A DNA stretch of 64,000 bases from Ovoidimarina sp038744785 (GCA_038744785.1 JBCDLX010000005.1:1-64000); one strand, 5' to 3'; numbered from the stretch's first letter, positions 17,832-26,966 are shown. Program-made: numbers and translations. Notes: generated by a model from the letters alone, not told the origin.

Positions 17832-18449
17832 CTAGGGCTTCCGTTTGGTTACGCCTTTGGTCAGGCGATTTACTACAGAGTGATAGGCGAATGCGATCAG
17901 GGCGCGTACGATGTTGAGGTAGAAACTGCGAAGAAGGGCCTTTCGGGCATGTGATTGGCGCTCCCCTTCGATCTGATCGATTTCATAGTACAGATCAGCG
18001 AGGCAAGGCTGGGCAATGCTTGTGAACGCCGCCTTTGGGAGGTGCCTTTCGAAGAAGGCCAACCTTGCTGTTCGATCCTCCAACTCTGCGGATCGAGCCT
18101 CTTCTGACGCATTCAGATGGGCGATGAAACGTTGGGGCGGCAATGAGACAGTCCTACGTCTTACAATTAGAGTTTCCAATCTCCTCCGCCTGAAGTTTTC
18201 CGCAAACGAAAGAGACTTGGGTTTGGCCAGTTCTTTTTCTAGCCACTGCTCGAACTGAAGGCTGTCATTACGTCCATCCTCGTCCAAGTTGAAACGAATG
18301 AGGCTCAAATCACGCTTTAGGTTCTCGGTTCCAACATTCGACTCCATGTGCGACTTCCACCAGTTCGCGAGATTTGCCGGATCGACGTCCCGGTGAAACT
18401 CACGATCCGGTTGAGTGCTGGCATCTAGTTTTACCTTCCTACCGCTCAT
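17832..18449 (-). CDS. Hypothetical protein upstream of padR
   Basis: An unrecognised product of about 205 residues. It is highly charged, with a conserved-looking central block (LSFAENFRRRRLETLIVRRR), and ends in one hydrophobic stretch, YLNIVRALIAFAYHSVVNRL, that could be a tail anchor. The ATG at 18447-18449 (MSGRKVKLDAS) is preferred over a TTG 20 codons upstream because the earlier codons look random. The stop lies 4 bp before the PadR start, so the gene heads the three-gene unit. Confidence 0.55.
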   Translation of the reverse strand: MSGRKVKLDASTQPDREFHRDVDPANLANWWKSHMESNVGTENLKRDLSLIRFNLDEDGRNDSLQFEQWLEKELAKPKSLSFAENFRRRRLETLIVRRRTVSLPPQRFIAHLNASEEARSAELEDRTARLAFFERHLPKAAFTSIAQPCLADLYYEIDQIEGERQSHARKALLRSFYLNIVRALIAFAYHSVVNRLTKGVTKRKP

Positions 18450-18660
18450 CGCCCGTGCCTCTACCCAGATGTTTGGACAAATCATACATCGTGTAAGACT
18501 CGAACGCAACTTCCAACCCAGGGGGCCCCAATGTCATCCCCCAAACGTCCAAAGATCCGACGTCATAGATCGAACAGACCGGGGGAACTTGGCCCACCCT
18601 CGGCACTGCAGATGACGCTAGGGGATCAACCCGGGCAGCGGTTCGATCGCCGTGCTGGGG

Positions 18661-19116
18661 TCAGGCTTTGTTGTACTTCGCGTCGACCGCGTTGATGGCG
18701 TTCACATTCCCTGCCGATCGGCCATTGGGGTCGAAATCCGCCTGCAAGAACGCCTCGGCGATGTCCTTCGCCAATTCCGGGCCGACGACGCGCGCGCCAA
18801 TGGTGATGATCTGCGCGTTGTTCGACGTCGCAGCCTTTCCGGCTGAATACGTGTCGTGGCACTGGGCCGCGCGGATACCTGGCACTTTATTGGCGGAAAG
18901 GCAGACACCGATGCCCGTGCCGCAAATCAGGATCACCAGGTCATAGGTGCCGTCAAGCACCGCCGCCGCCACACGGTCAGAGAGGTTCGCGTAAAACGGA
19001 TCCGGGCCCTGATCGGTGTGGGAAACCCCGTTCACGTCTTAGGCGGCGCCCAGATACTCTGCCAAAACTCTAGCCAGCCCCTGGCCGGCGCTGTTGCCTG
19101 CAACGGCAGATTTCAT
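18661..19116 (-). pseudogene. RpiB/EryI-like sugar-phosphate isomerase with in-frame stop
   Basis: Full-length RpiB-family proteins are about 150 residues. Reading from the ATG at 19114-19116 gives MKSAVAGNSAGQGLARVLAE..., the expected N-terminal strand and phosphate-binding start. A TAA at 19039-19041 then interrupts codon 26. Reading resumes in the same frame with DQGPDPFYANLSDRVAAAV, the catalytic ICGTGIGVCLSANKVPG and CHDTYSAGKAA. A GTG at 19033-19035 could start a 124-residue remnant lacking the first strand. The closest family I recognise is EryI-type tetrose-phosphate isomerase. It follows a TPI-like gene that is also damaged. A sequencing error is the main alternative. Confidence 0.75.
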
Positions 19117-19934
19117 TTGGCCTTCGGTTCGGTTGTAATATGACGGCGGCACGATGCGCGAGGATATTCAGGTATCCTTCAATATCCCAGGTCGAGCACC
19201 CGATAGACAGCCCATCGATGTTCGCAGATCCTATTAGCTCGGCGCAGTTGCCCGGGTTTACCGATCCACCATAGAGACAGCGTAAGCGTTGCCCGAGCAC
19301 ATCTTCGGCAACTGCGATGATTTCCGCATGCCGTCCATTGGCATAGTCGGCCTTTGCCGGGCTTCCTCCGTGCGAGATCGCCCATACCGGTTCATAGGCC
19401 AACAAGATCGGGGCGGTTTTCTGGTCGAGCGTAAATTCTTCGAGCGCGGCCCGCGTTTGCTGTTCAAGGACGGACTGCGCCCTGCCCGCTTCACGCTCTT
19501 CGAACGTTTCTCCAATGCAAATCAATGGGATCAGACCATGGCGTACCGCCGCTGCCGCCTTAGGGCCAACCGCTTCGTCCGTCTCGCCAAAATGTGCCCT
19601 GCGCTCCGAATGGCCAAGTTCGACGATGTTTGTGCCGCAATCGATCAATATCGGGGGCGAAATCTCGCCGGTCCAAGCGCCGGCGTCGCCCCAAAGCATC
19701 TTCTGGACGCTGACCGAAAAACCGACGCCGGTGCCAGTATCGACACAACCTCGCGCACGGTCGTGAACGGGGAATGACAAAGCACTGAATGCATTCGTTG
19801 CGCCTAGTTTCGGCTTGCGCAAGCCCCCTGGCAAAGCGCTCTGCCTCGCCAAGCGTCTTGTTCATTTTCCAGCTTGTCCCGATCCAAAAGTCAGCCGTGG
19901 CGATGGGTGCGCAACTTTCAACCTGCAACTCCAA
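19070..19934 (-). pseudogene. Triose-phosphate-isomerase-like gene (EryH/LerI type), frameshifted
   Basis: The N-terminal part ADFWIGTSWKMNKTLGEAE (catalytic Lys) through IQCFVIP is in one frame. PFTTVREVVSILA is in a second, from about 19780. GFSVSVQKMLWGDAGAWTGE, LGHSERRAHFGE (catalytic His), LAYEPVWAI (catalytic Glu) and CLYGGSVNPGNC are in a third. Two single-base losses in a C-run near 19775-19780 and near 19735-19755 would explain this. The C-terminal phosphate loop also has Cys where Arg is usual (GLSIGCSTW). The start is unclear; a TTG at 19934 opens the first frame. It overlaps the next gene start. Relatives isomerise L-erythrulose-1-phosphate. Confidence 0.75.
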
Positions 19935-19984
19935 AGCGCTTGTTCCCGACCTGCGCGGGTCTGCCCAGGCACCATAAATCTGGA

Positions 19985-20608
19985 TCAGCCTTTTTCCATG
20001 CTCTTTGCCATTGCCTTAAGAAGCATCGCTGCGGACGTCGCGCCAGGGTCCTTGTGGCCGAGCGAACGTGCCCCAAGGCGCGCGGCGCGTCCCAGCTTGG
20101 CCTGCATGCCTGCCGTCGCCTCGGCGCCTGCCGCAGCCGCATCGGCAGCTGCATAAAGAACCACGGCGGCCCGCTGGCCTTTGGCAGCAGTCGCGGCATC
20201 GGATGCAGGCCCCCAAGCATCAAGCATGGTCTTATCGCCTGGCGCAGCCTTGCCGCGATGGGCAATACCTTCGGCCATTGCGGATACCAGACCGGGTACA
20301 TCTGCATCGTCGATCTGCTTCTTGCCCTTCACGGCCGCACCAGCCCGCATGAACGCGGTTGCGTAGAGAGGCCCCGAGGACGCCCCGACTGCATTGAGAA
20401 ATGCCTTTGCGGCCGTGTTAAAGACATCCGTAGGCACCGCTCCGTCGAGATCCGCAATTGCGGTCCGAATTGCTCCGAACCCACCCGACATCGCAACGCC
20501 ATGATCTGCGTCGCCGATCTCGCCATCTAACGCGCAAAGTTCATCGCGGGCATCATCCATCGCATCCGCGGCAGCTAAGAGCATCGCCTTGATGTCATTC
20601 GCATCCAT
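19985..20608 (-). CDS. dhaL: DhaL-type kinase subunit (ATP-binding)
   Basis: A 207-residue all-helical DhaL domain, the ADP/ATP-binding half of dihydroxyacetone-type kinases. The metal-binding motif is GDADHG (residues 32-37), followed by MSGGFGAIR, VGASSGPLYATAFMRAG and PGDKTMLDAWGPA. No DhaM phosphotransfer subunit is nearby, so it is probably ATP-dependent. It lies 3 bp downstream of dhaK. Given the TPI- and RpiB-like neighbours, the substrate may be L-erythrulose rather than dihydroxyacetone. Confidence 0.9.
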   Translation of the reverse strand: MDANDIKAMLLAAADAMDDARDELCALDGEIGDADHGVAMSGGFGAIRTAIADLDGAVPTDVFNTAAKAFLNAVGASSGPLYATAFMRAGAAVKGKKQIDDADVPGLVSAMAEGIAHRGKAAPGDKTMLDAWGPASDAATAAKGQRAAVVLYAAADAAAAGAEATAGMQAKLGRAARLGARSLGHKDPGATSAAMLLKAMAKSMEKG

Positions 20609-20611
20609 GCC

Positions 20612-21619
20612 TCAGACCACCCGGAACATCGCGCAGTGGCAAGGCCGATCGATCAACCTTTGCAACGTTTCATCAAGGTGCATGACCGTAACCGATGCGC
20701 CTGCCATCTCAAGCGAGGTGCAGTAGTTGCCGACCCAGGTTGCGTGGGTCGAAATGCCTGCGTCTTCAATACGGGCCTGCACCCGTTTATTCATAATGTA
20801 CAACTCCATCAGCGGTGTCGCGCCCAGACCGTTCACAAGAACGGCGACCCGGTCGCCCTGTTCTGCATCCATCTCGTCAAAGATGCGATCCATCATCTCG
20901 TCAACGATCTGATCTGCGGGTTTGATCGGACCGCGTTCGATCCCCGGCTCCCCGTGGATGCCCATTCCGATCTCCATCTCGCCCTCGGGCAGATCGAAGT
21001 TCCACCGCCGCGTCTGGGGCAGCGAACACGGGCTAAGTGCGACGCCCATTGTATAGGTCCGTGCATTGGCGTGCCGCGCAATGCGTTCCACCTCTTCGAG
21101 ATCCCTCATCTCGTCTGCCGCGGCACCGGCTGCTTTGAAGATAAAGAAGTTTCCCGCTACGCCGCGTCGTTTTTCGATCTCGTCGCGTGGGGCCGAGGCC
21201 ACGTCATCCGTGGTAAGAACTGTCCGTACCTCTATGTCATCCATGGCTGCCATTTCGGCCGCCATGTCGAAGTTCATCACGTCCCCAGCATAGTTTCCGT
21301 ACATAAACAGAACACCGGCACCGCCAGAGACCTCTTTCACACACGCAAGGGCGGGATCGGGCGGCGGGGAGGCAAAAACGTTCCCAATCGCGGCCGCGTC
21401 AGCAAGGCCCTGCCCGACGAACCCGACAAAGGTCGGCTCATGGCCGGACCCGCCGCCGATGACAAGACCAACCTTACCCGCGCGGGGACCATGTCGCGCG
21501 ATGATAGCCCGGCCAGAGTCTTCGGAGGCGCGCAAAGTGTCGCCATGCGCCAGCAGTATACCATCAAGCATCTCGTCGACGGCGTCGTCTCCGTCGTTGA
21601 TGATCTTTTTTGTTTGCAT
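20612..21619 (-). CDS. dhaK: DhaK-type kinase subunit (ketose-binding)
   Basis: The 335-residue substrate-binding half of a dihydroxyacetone-type kinase. It has GGGSGHEPTFVGFVGQGLAD near 55-74, MYGNYAGDVMNFDMA, and the covalent substrate histidine in GIHGEPGIERGP (His222). The ATG at 21617-21619 has GGGAGGGAC upstream; the frame stays open 21 codons further without conserved sequence. DhaK and DhaL are separate genes here, while the characterised L-erythrulose kinases fuse them. It is co-directional with fucU upstream and dhaL downstream. Confidence 0.92.
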   Translation of the reverse strand: MQTKKIINDGDDAVDEMLDGILLAHGDTLRASEDSGRAIIARHGPRAGKVGLVIGGGSGHEPTFVGFVGQGLADAAAIGNVFASPPPDPALACVKEVSGGAGVLFMYGNYAGDVMNFDMAAEMAAMDDIEVRTVLTTDDVASAPRDEIEKRRGVAGNFFIFKAAGAAADEMRDLEEVERIARHANARTYTMGVALSPCSLPQTRRWNFDLPEGEMEIGMGIHGEPGIERGPIKPADQIVDEMMDRIFDEMDAEQGDRVAVLVNGLGATPLMELYIMNKRVQARIEDAGISTHATWVGNYCTSLEMAGASVTVMHLDETLQRLIDRPCHCAMFRVV

Positions 21620-21752
21620 CTGCGTGTCCCTCCCTGCCCGGGCTGCATTTAGCCCGCTTTGGAGCCCCGTCTGCAAGACCAAACGCTTCTGCCCAGTTCA
21701 CCCGTCCGTTCACTGACATGGTGACATCGACGGTCGGGCCCGGCAGATACGA

Positions 21753-22187
21753 CTAGGCCGGCGCCACGACACCCTTCTGAAGAATAATGTTCCCGTAAAA
21801 CCGGGTCTCACCCGTTTGAACAACGCAGTAGGTTTTTCTGGTCTCGACATAGAATTCGTGCCGTTCAACGCTGCTAAGCCTAGCAGGGTGATCTGCAGTC
21901 TCATCAATGATCGATTGGAACTCTGCAACGATTTCGGGGACAGCTTGCGGGTCGCCGACCACCTGCATTGTCCGGGCCGGACGTTCGACATACGAGTCGA
22001 GGGGCATGACCGTCAGGATCGCCCTCAGGGCGTCGGTCGCACTCACACCTGCAAGACGCTCGATTCGCGCGGCACACGACTCTGCCGGAAAATTCGCATC
22101 GGCGATCACTAATTCGTCACCATGACCCATCGCCCTGATATGTCGCAATAAATCAGGTGTCAGTATGCTCGGGATTCCGATCAACAT
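21753..22187 (-). CDS. fucU: FucU/RbsD-family sugar mutarotase
   Basis: A 144-residue mutarotase that interconverts sugar anomers. The N-terminal MLIGIPSILTPDLLRHIRAM is followed by GHGDELVIADANFP with catalytic His22 and Asp24, and the C-terminal RFYGNIILQKGV is typical of FucU. GGAGGGCG precedes the ATG. It is divergent from the LacI gene across 91 bp and heads the minus-strand dhaKL set. Presence of a mutarotase implies that the imported substrate is a reducing sugar rather than a simple polyol. Confidence 0.9.
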   Translation of the reverse strand: MLIGIPSILTPDLLRHIRAMGHGDELVIADANFPAESCAARIERLAGVSATDALRAILTVMPLDSYVERPARTMQVVGDPQAVPEIVAEFQSIIDETADHPARLSSVERHEFYVETRKTYCVVQTGETRFYGNIILQKGVVAPA

Positions 22188-22278
22188 CCGCGCCCTCCGT
22201 TCGTCATGCAGCGTCGTCTTCGAATTTGATTGACGTACATCACCACATACCTCAAGATTTTTCTAATTGGGAGGTTCA

Positions 22279-23301
22279 ATGACACGCGTGACTGCGCAGG
22301 ACGTGGCCAACGAGGCGGGCGTCAGCCTGGCGACCGTTGACCGTGTGCTCAACAAACGGAAGGGCGTGCGCGAAACCACGATACAGCGCGTGGTGGACGC
22401 AATGGATCGCCTGAACTTTGTACGAGATCAAACAGCGGCCAACCTCGCGCGGGGTCGCTCGTACACGTTCACTTTCATCGTGTCTGCCGGCGAGACCGCC
22501 TTCTTCAATGATGTGCGCACCGAGATCGAACTGGCAAAACACCAAGCATCCAAGGAACGCATTCGGATCAATTCCGTCGCCGTGCCGCCACTTGATCCAG
22601 CGGCGATTGTGGAAGCGATAAACGATCTTGGCGACGAGATTGGAGAAGGCGTTGCACTTGTGGCCGTTGAAAGTCAGATCGTACGAGACGCGATTGCCAC
22701 GCTGCGCCGGCGCGGCGTCCACGTTATTTCCTTTATCTCGGATATCCCGAATTCCGAACGTGAGCGATTTGTCGGGATCGACAATGTGGCAGCCGGACGC
22801 GTCGCGGCCAGTTTGCTCAAGCGTTTCGTCTCGCCCCGTGCAGGTGATGTTGCGGTCGTCGCCGGTTCTGGGACCTTGCGAGATCATGTAGAACGCCGAA
22901 TGGGCTTTGAGCAGGTGATGCGCGCAGAATGCCCGGATTTGAATGTGCTTCCCTGGATCGAGGGCGAGGAACTTGCCGGAATTGTCGAAGAGAAACTCTC
23001 GTACCTTTTGTCGCAGAACCCCAACGTGGTTGGGATCTATAGCCTTGGCGGCGGCACGCGCGGCGTCATCGACGCAATCGAAACTGCGAAGCAAGAGATA
23101 AGCGTGGTCACGACGGAGCTTTCCGAACACACGCGCGCTGCGTTGATCACGGGATCAGTCGATGCGGTTTTGGTACAAGATCCAAGTCACGAGGTGCGAA
23201 GTGCCATTCGCGTCCTCAAACATCTCGCGGACGAAACGCCAGTAAATGAAAAACAGGAACGCATTCGGATCGAGATCTTTGTCCGCGACAATCTGCACTG
23301 A
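22279..23301 (+). CDS. LacI-family transcriptional regulator
   Basis: A 340-residue repressor-type regulator. The N-terminal helix-turn-helix has TAQDVANEAGVSLATVDRVL and the hinge helix follows. A periplasmic-binding-protein-like effector domain covers about 60-340 (FTFIVSAGETAFFNDV, GIDNVAAGRVAASLL). The ATG at 22279 has GGGAGG 5 bp upstream. It lies between divergent fucU and the ABC-transporter operon, so it probably regulates both arms. The gap before fucU holds an imperfect dyad around TGATTGACGTACATCA. Confidence 0.93.
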   Translation: MTRVTAQDVANEAGVSLATVDRVLNKRKGVRETTIQRVVDAMDRLNFVRDQTAANLARGRSYTFTFIVSAGETAFFNDVRTEIELAKHQASKERIRINSVAVPPLDPAAIVEAINDLGDEIGEGVALVAVESQIVRDAIATLRRRGVHVISFISDIPNSERERFVGIDNVAAGRVAASLLKRFVSPRAGDVAVVAGSGTLRDHVERRMGFEQVMRAECPDLNVLPWIEGEELAGIVEEKLSYLLSQNPNVVGIYSLGGGTRGVIDAIETAKQEISVVTTELSEHTRAALITGSVDAVLVQDPSHEVRSAIRVLKHLADETPVNEKQERIRIEIFVRDNLH

Positions 23302-23366
23302 TGACGAAAGCGGTTTGAAATGAACGACTGTAGAGGGTGGGAAGTGAATTTGGGGGGCTACCACAT

Positions 23367-24446
23367 ATGTCGGAGCTGAAAGTCGATAACCTCCGGCGCA
23401 CCTTTGGTAAGGTCGTTGCGCTTGATGGTATGTCTTTCGATGTTGCGGATGGTGAGTTCTTCTGCCTCCTAGGTCCCTCGTCCTCTGGAAAGACCACAAC
23501 GCTGCGCGCGATCTCTGGCCTTGAGGAACTTGAGCATGGCAAGGTTTCCTTTGCGGGTCAGGACGTTACCGAAAACCCGGTGCAGGGTCGCGGGATTTCG
23601 ATGATCTTTCAGACCTTTGCGCTCTATCCTCACTTGTCGGTGGAAGCCAATCTCGCGCACCCCTTGCGTCGCGCGGGAGAAAGCAGCGACGCGGTGCGCA
23701 GGCGTGTGGGCGAGGTTGCAGAGCTTCTGCGGGTCACTCACACCCTGAAGCGTAAACCGACCACCCTATCTGGGGGCGAGCAGCAACGCGTGGCAATCGG
23801 GCGTGCAATAGTCGGTCGGCCCAAGCTCCTCTTGCTGGACGAACCTTTGACCAACCTCGATGCCAAGCTGCGTGATGAGATGCGGACAGAGTTTAAACGC
23901 CTGCACCGTGAGTTGGGCATGACGATGCTTTACGCCACGCCCGACCAGATCGAAGCATTGACCATGGGCGATCGGGTCGGCGTGATTCAGGACGGCAAAG
24001 TCGTCGCGATCGGCGCGCCGAGGGATCTGTATCGCTCTCCGACCGACACATACGTCGCCAGCATGATCGGTTCGCCGCCGATCAACTTTGTTTCCGCAAC
24101 GGCGCCGGCAGACGGTCAAATCGGATTACCTTTTCTTGACAGTCCCCTGGACGCGCCGGGCGTGTTCAGCGGTCAGCCGCTGGTCGTCGGACTTCGCCCA
24201 CATGACATTGCGCTTGCCGACGGAAGCGGCACCGGCATTCCTGTGAAGATTCACCTGACCGAGCCGCTGGGCGATGTAACCATTATCGATATCAGAGCGC
24301 GCGACACCGACATGAAGATGGTCCTGCGCGAGGAGGTCGCGGCCAAATACAGCGTCGGCGACGAAATCGCGGTCACATTCGACCCGAAGGATCTTCATTT
24401 CTTCGATCCGTCGACAGGCGCGCGCGCATTGCACGGAGTGGCATAA
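23367..24446 (+). CDS. Sugar ABC transporter ATPase 1 (GlpS-like, H-loop variant)
   Basis: A 359-residue MalK/UgpC-type ATPase with a C-terminal TOBE-type regulatory domain. Walker A is GPSSSGKT (36-43), the Q-loop is Gln82, the signature LSGGE (134-138) is intact, and Walker B is LLLLDEP with Glu159. The H-loop, normally THDQ, reads TPDQ, with Pro at 192 in place of the switch histidine. A second, complementary ATPase is encoded four genes downstream. The start at 23367 follows a G-rich ribosome site. Glycerol-type importers (GlpSTPQV) likewise use two ATPases. Confidence 0.92.
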   Translation: MSELKVDNLRRTFGKVVALDGMSFDVADGEFFCLLGPSSSGKTTTLRAISGLEELEHGKVSFAGQDVTENPVQGRGISMIFQTFALYPHLSVEANLAHPLRRAGESSDAVRRRVGEVAELLRVTHTLKRKPTTLSGGEQQRVAIGRAIVGRPKLLLLDEPLTNLDAKLRDEMRTEFKRLHRELGMTMLYATPDQIEALTMGDRVGVIQDGKVVAIGAPRDLYRSPTDTYVASMIGSPPINFVSATAPADGQIGLPFLDSPLDAPGVFSGQPLVVGLRPHDIALADGSGTGIPVKIHLTEPLGDVTIIDIRARDTDMKMVLREEVAAKYSVGDEIAVTFDPKDLHFFDPSTGARALHGVA

Positions 24447-24505
24447 ACTTGCGGGGGAGCAGTAAGACAAAGGCAAAACGAGAAAGACAATCAGTGGAGG
24501 AGACT

Positions 24506-25972
24506 ATGAAAGCACCCAATGTTACCAGCACCCTGATGGGCGCTACACTTCTTGCCGCGGGGGTCGTTGGCGCTCCCGTCATGGCAGCCGACATTACCAT
24601 CACGATGGCTGCACCAGACTGGCCACCGACGCGGTTCATGAAAGAGCATTTCGATCAGACATACACCTCGCCTGCGGGTCACACCACGACGTTGGATATG
24701 GATTTCATTCCATGGCCCAGCTTTTACGAGCGTGTTGCAGCCTCGCTGACATCCGGTGAACAGAAGTACCAGATGATCGTGACCGACAGTCAGTGGCTGG
24801 GTGCGTTTGTCGAAGGCGGGTACTACATGGACCTGACCGACAAGATCAATGACGATCCCGAGCTAACGGCGATCATGCAGGACCTGCATCCGGCGCTGGT
24901 TTCGGCCTACTCAACGTATCCACACCGCACGCGCGCGCAACTTGAAGAAGCTGGCGAAGTTCCGGCACCGGGTGTCAGCTACTACGGCTTCCCGCAATTT
25001 CCGGACACGTATGTAACCTTCTATCGTGAAGATATCTTCTGCGACGAAGGCGAAATGGCGGCTTTCCAGGAAGCGTACGGCACCAACCTGCCCTGCTCTT
25101 ACGAAGACTGGCAGGACACCGATTGGACGAAATGGGGCCAGATTGGCGAGTTCTTCCAGCGCGACGCGGGCGAGATGCTGGCGGGCGAAGAGCTGACCGA
25201 GCCGTTCTACGGCATCGCCTATCAGGCCGGGAAGGGCTACGACTTCTCGACCATGCAGATCAACGCCTTCATCTGGCAGCAAGGCGGCGACATCTGGGAT
25301 GAATCGAAAGCACCCGAGGCGCAGGCCGAAGGTGTGGTCAACTCTGACGTCGCAGTGGCCGCGTTCGACGAGTACCTGAGCTATCTTCAGTACATGCCGC
25401 CTGTGGCGCAAACCGGTCAGATGGACATCTTCGTGATCCAGGACCTTTACATGCAAGGCAAGGTCGGTGCCATCATCGACTGGGTAGGCCTTGGCGAACC
25501 GGTGCTCGATCCAAGCGCGTCAACCGTGCACGACAAGTCGGCGTTCGGCCCCGCCCCGGGCACGCGTCAGGCAGACGGCTCGATCGACCGGACCGGCAAC
25601 ATCGGCGGCCAGCCCTTCGTTCTGACCACCTGGAACTCTGACGAGGTCGTCGACGAAGCGCTTAACGTTGTGAAGTGGTGGCTGAATCCAGAAACGCAGC
25701 TTGCTGCTGTGGCAAATGGCGGTCAGTCAGGCCTGATGAGTGTTATGGCCGATCCAAGCTACAACGATCTGCGGCCGTGGAACCGTGCCCATGTCGAGAT
25801 GATCGACTGGCAGAAGGACGTCTGGCACATCCCTGAATTCTTCGAGATGCTCACCCAGCAGCAAGAAGAGTTCGACAAGGCCATCACAGGTCAGCAATCG
25901 GCCCAAGAAGCCCTGGATGCGGTAGCAGAGTTCCAGCAGGAGCTGCTCGAAGACATCGGGTTCATCGAGTAA
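24506..25972 (+). CDS. Sugar ABC transporter substrate-binding protein
   Basis: A 488-residue periplasmic binding protein. The signal peptide (about 1-25) ends VMAADI. The mature part is a large family-1-like binding protein with DMDFIPWPSFYERVAASL, YYGFPQFPDTYVTFYR and a Trp-rich C-terminal lobe (VVKWWLNPETQLAA, DWQKDVWHIPEFFEML). Its length and aromatic content resemble glycerol/polyol or sugar binders. The ATG at 24506 has GTGGAGG just upstream. It is followed by a stem-loop that may stabilise this part of the mRNA. Confidence 0.9.
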   Translation: MKAPNVTSTLMGATLLAAGVVGAPVMAADITITMAAPDWPPTRFMKEHFDQTYTSPAGHTTTLDMDFIPWPSFYERVAASLTSGEQKYQMIVTDSQWLGAFVEGGYYMDLTDKINDDPELTAIMQDLHPALVSAYSTYPHRTRAQLEEAGEVPAPGVSYYGFPQFPDTYVTFYREDIFCDEGEMAAFQEAYGTNLPCSYEDWQDTDWTKWGQIGEFFQRDAGEMLAGEELTEPFYGIAYQAGKGYDFSTMQINAFIWQQGGDIWDESKAPEAQAEGVVNSDVAVAAFDEYLSYLQYMPPVAQTGQMDIFVIQDLYMQGKVGAIIDWVGLGEPVLDPSASTVHDKSAFGPAPGTRQADGSIDRTGNIGGQPFVLTTWNSDEVVDEALNVVKWWLNPETQLAAVANGGQSGLMSVMADPSYNDLRPWNRAHVEMIDWQKDVWHIPEFFEMLTQQQEEFDKAITGQQSAQEALDAVAEFQQELLEDIGFIE

Positions 25973-25985
25973 TTCGTTCCTCCCT

Positions 25986-26013
25986 GCGGGGTCCGGCTTC
26001 GGCTGGGCCCCGC
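25986..26013 (+). promoter_or_regulatory. Intercistronic stem-loop after binding-protein gene
   Basis: GCGGGGTCC at 25986-25994 pairs with GGGCCCCGC at 26005-26013 (one G-U pair), capped by a TTCG tetraloop. It has only a short T run. Such hairpins after binding-protein genes usually protect the upstream message and lower expression of the permease genes. Confidence 0.6.
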
Positions 26014-26048
26014 TTTCCCAGACCAGTTTAACAAGGACGGCCCTTCAT

Positions 26049-26966
26049 ATGGCGGACAGTGCATCCACCAAAGGCGGTTTCGGTGCTTGGCTACTCGATC
26101 CGAAACGGCGGGGGGCGCTGCTTGTCACGCCCGCGATACTCATCCTTTTTGTGATGAACATCTTTCCGCTTCTTTGGTCCTTCGGCCTAAGTTTCTTTAA
26201 CTACAAGGCCTCTAGCCAGCGCGTCCCGCGGTTCAGGGGGTTGGACAACTACGCCGATGTTCTGACCGACGACAAGGTCTGGGAACGGTTCCAGACGACC
26301 GCCATCATCGTCGGCTCATCTGTTCTTCTGCAACTGATTGTTGGCTTTCTTCTTGCCCTGCTATTTGCCAAGGCGTTCCCGATGCGGCGGATCGTGTTGA
26401 TGCTTGTGCTCACACCGATGATGCTGTCCTTTGTCTCGGTCGGCGTCTTCTTCAAGCTCTTCTACGAACCCACATTCGGCGTTGTCAGCTACGTCATGAA
26501 CTTCTTCACCTCGGACCCGTTTGTGACGCTTGCGACCCCTGCAGGTGCAATCGCCGGGATCGTTATTGCCGATGCGTGGATGTGGTCGCCGTTCGTAATG
26601 CTACTGGTTCTGGCGGGGCTCGTGTCGGTGCCGAAGTACCTGTACGAAGCTGCAGAAATTGATCGTGCTAGCAAATGGCGCACCTTCCGGACAATCACAT
26701 TTCCCTACATCAAGTCGCTTCTGTTGCTTGCTGTGCTGTTTCGCACGATTGAGACGTTCAAGCTGTTCGACATCGTGTACATCATCACCGAGGGTGGACC
26801 GGGATCATCCACTGAAACGATCGCTGTGTATCTGTACCGGACCGCCTTCCAGTTCTTCAGAACCAGTCAATCCTCAGCCCTTGCCTATATCGTGCTTTTC
26901 ATCGTGATCGTCCTAACGAACCTTTACCTTTATGCCGTGAACCGGCGCGCCGAGGAGGTGGACTGA
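26049..26966 (+). CDS. Sugar ABC transporter permease 1
   Basis: A 305-residue inner-membrane permease with six predicted helices. The first helix is VTPAILILFVMNIFPLLWSF. The coupling EAA loop is YEAAEIDRASKWRTFRTITF, which contacts the ATPases. It belongs to the MalF/UgpA class. Its stop overlaps the start of the second permease gene (TGATG), so the two are translationally coupled. Confidence 0.93.
   Translation: MADSASTKGGFGAWLLDPKRRGALLVTPAILILFVMNIFPLLWSFGLSFFNYKASSQRVPRFRGLDNYADVLTDDKVWERFQTTAIIVGSSVLLQLIVGFLLALLFAKAFPMRRIVLMLVLTPMMLSFVSVGVFFKLFYEPTFGVVSYVMNFFTSDPFVTLATPAGAIAGIVIADAWMWSPFVMLLVLAGLVSVPKYLYEAAEIDRASKWRTFRTITFPYIKSLLLLAVLFRTIETFKLFDIVYIITEGGPGSSTETIAVYLYRTAFQFFRTSQSSALAYIVLFIVIVLTNLYLYAVNRRAEEVD

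Noticed and set aside
16642..18509. An integrated phage or plasmid at tRNA-Gln
   Set aside because: No integrase, recombinase, replication gene or duplicated tRNA end was seen in the window.
19070..19934. Programmed frameshifting in the TPI-like gene
   Set aside because: Two shifts would be needed, no slippery heptamer or downstream structure is evident, and the next gene also has a nonsense codon. Decay or sequence error is simpler.
20636..21652. A 338-codon open frame on the plus strand
   Set aside because: It is antisense to dhaK over its full length. DhaK has intact family motifs and a good ribosome site; the plus-strand frame has neither.
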